From: an uncultured Tidjanibacter sp.
GTDB lineage: Bacteria; Bacteroidota; Bacteroidia; Bacteroidales; Rikenellaceae
Direction of reading: 5' to 3'
Length of the DNA stretch: 5,886 nucleotides
NCBI GenBank assembly: GCA_934663885.1
Contig: CAKUKW010000133.1
Span: forward strand, 1 to 5,886
Below are positions 4,901-5,886 of the stretch, one piece after another; position 1 is the first letter of the stretch, and each line of letters opens with the position of its first letter. The notes beneath the pieces were generated by a model, which was given only the letters and a program-made list of their open reading frames with translations, searched no databases and was not told the DNA's origin. The position numbers and the translations under genes are program-made.

Positions 4901-5886
4901 ATGGCAAAATCATATTCGCAGAATAACCGCGAGGCATACAACGCGCTCGTTTCCGATCCTTCAGGCACTCTCCCGCCGCAGGCTATAGAGTTGGAAGAGG
5001 CTGTGCTGGGGGCTCTGATGCTCGAAGGGGACAGTATTATTTCGGTACAGGAGTTCCTCACTCCCGACGCTTTCTACGTAGAGAACCACCGTACCATTTA
5101 CAAAGCCATCGAGGAGCTCGGCATGGAGAATAAGCCAATCGACCTTCTTACTGTTACCGAGAAACTCAAGAGGCAGAAAAAGCTCAAGGAGGTCGGCGGG
5201 GCCCAGTTCCTTGCACAGCTTACACAGAAGGTAGCTTCGGCTATGAACGTCGAGTTCCATAGCACAATCATAGCCCAGAAATTCGTACAGAGGGAGCTTA
5301 TAAGGGCTTCAACGGAAATCCAGCGACGCTCTTACGACGAGTCGACCGACGTGAGCGACCTCATAGATTACGCTGAATCCGAGATATTCAAGGTATCCGA
5401 GGGACATATAAAACGCGACGTCCTCCCAGCCAAGTACATCCTTGACAAGGCCATGAAGACCATCGAGGAGGCCCACGCGCAAGGGGGAACCATGAACGGC
5501 GTGCCGACCGGGTTCACCAAACTCGACCAGCTTACGCTGGGCTGGCAGCCTTCCGACCTTATAATCGTCGCCGCCCGCCCGTCTATGGGTAAGACGGCTT
5601 TTGTACTTTCGATGGCCCGCAACATGGCCATCGACCACGAAAAACCGGTGGCTTTTTTCTCGCTCGAGATGAGCTCCACACAGCTGATGCTCCGCCTTAT
5701 CGTTTCCGAATCAGGCCTTACCTCGACCGACGTGCGAAGCGGACGCCTCACGCAGGAGCAGTGGATACACCTTGAGCAGTCTACCCGCCCGCTGGCCGAT
5801 GCGCCGCTTTTTATCGATGACACCCCTGCCCTTTCGATATACGAACTTCGCTCCAAATGCCGCCGCCTGAAAGCGCAGCACGACAT
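4901..5886 (+). CDS. dnaB: Replicative DNA helicase DnaB (3' end beyond window)
   Basis: DnaB is the hexameric helicase that unwinds DNA at the replication fork and recruits primase. The frame opens at ATG 4901 and runs through 328 complete codons to the edge, about two thirds of the expected ~500. An ATG at 4894 is out of frame and closes after ten codons. A ~22-residue polar leader precedes the conserved LPPQAIELEEAVLGALM (from about residue 24) that opens the N-terminal domain. The VGGAQFLAQL segment follows. The RecA-type domain starts at about residue 195 with GVPTGFTKLDQLTLGWQPSDL. Walker A is ARPSMGKT (225-232) and the catalytic-glutamate motif is FFSLEM (Glu256). PLFIDDTPALSI (from 302) also fits the family. 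The window stops just before Walker B, so that motif and the DNA-binding loops are not seen. No intein interrupts the P-loop. Confidence 0.98.
   Translation, partial: MAKSYSQNNREAYNALVSDPSGTLPPQAIELEEAVLGALMLEGDSIISVQEFLTPDAFYVENHRTIYKAIEELGMENKPIDLLTVTEKLKRQKKLKEVGGAQFLAQLTQKVASAMNVEFHSTIIAQKFVQRELIRASTEIQRRSYDESTDVSDLIDYAESEIFKVSEGHIKRDVLPAKYILDKAMKTIEEAHAQGGTMNGVPTGFTKLDQLTLGWQPSDLIIVAARPSMGKTAFVLSMARNMAIDHEKPVAFFSLEMSSTQLMLRLIVSESGLTSTDVRSGRLTQEQWIHLEQSTRPLADAPLFIDDTPALSIYELRSKCRRLKAQHD

Noticed and set aside
4894..4926. ATG at 4894 as the dnaB start
   Set aside because: It is out of frame with DnaB and reaches a stop after ten codons. ATG 4901 opens the conserved frame.

Overview
The window looks like an ordinary chromosomal segment of a Bacteroidales bacterium, most like Alistipes/Rikenellaceae. 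This assignment is an inference. It rests on a Rho with a long low-complexity insertion, promoters of the TTTG-N19-21-TAnnTTTG type, AT-rich start regions without a clear Shine-Dalgarno sequence, a LuxC-type acyl-CoA reductase, and fairly GC-rich coding DNA with AT-rich intergenic DNA.

Layout. The left third is a minus-strand cluster read right to left: a LuxC-like acyl-CoA reductase (2071-1064), a small pRiA4b ORF-3-family protein with a very acidic tail (1004-492), and the tRNA dimethylallyltransferase gene miaA (502 to beyond the left edge). The last two overlap by 11 nt. A 445-bp divergent intergenic region (2072-2516) follows. It holds two well-formed plus-strand promoters for rho, a short block of inverted repeats bounded by direct repeats, and C-rich, G-poor leader DNA. 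On the right, on the plus strand, come rho (2517-4223) with an intrinsic terminator, a small lipoprotein gene of unknown function (4331-4744), a strong GC-rich hairpin, and the first ~328 codons of the replicative helicase gene dnaB (4901 to beyond the right edge).

How the genes relate. miaA, rho and dnaB are housekeeping genes for tRNA modification, transcription termination and replication, and the window shows no functional link between them. The small acidic protein is probably translationally coupled to miaA. The acyl-CoA reductase may be co-transcribed with them, although a weak internal promoter is possible.

I found no mobile element, CRISPR array, RNA gene or defence-like system, and no clear undescribed system. 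The best leads are the regulatory architecture of rho (tandem promoters and a rut-like leader suggesting self-control), the block-charged disordered insertion of Rho with an AT-hook-like motif, the repeat-like block upstream of rho, and the uncharacterised protein fused by overlap to miaA.
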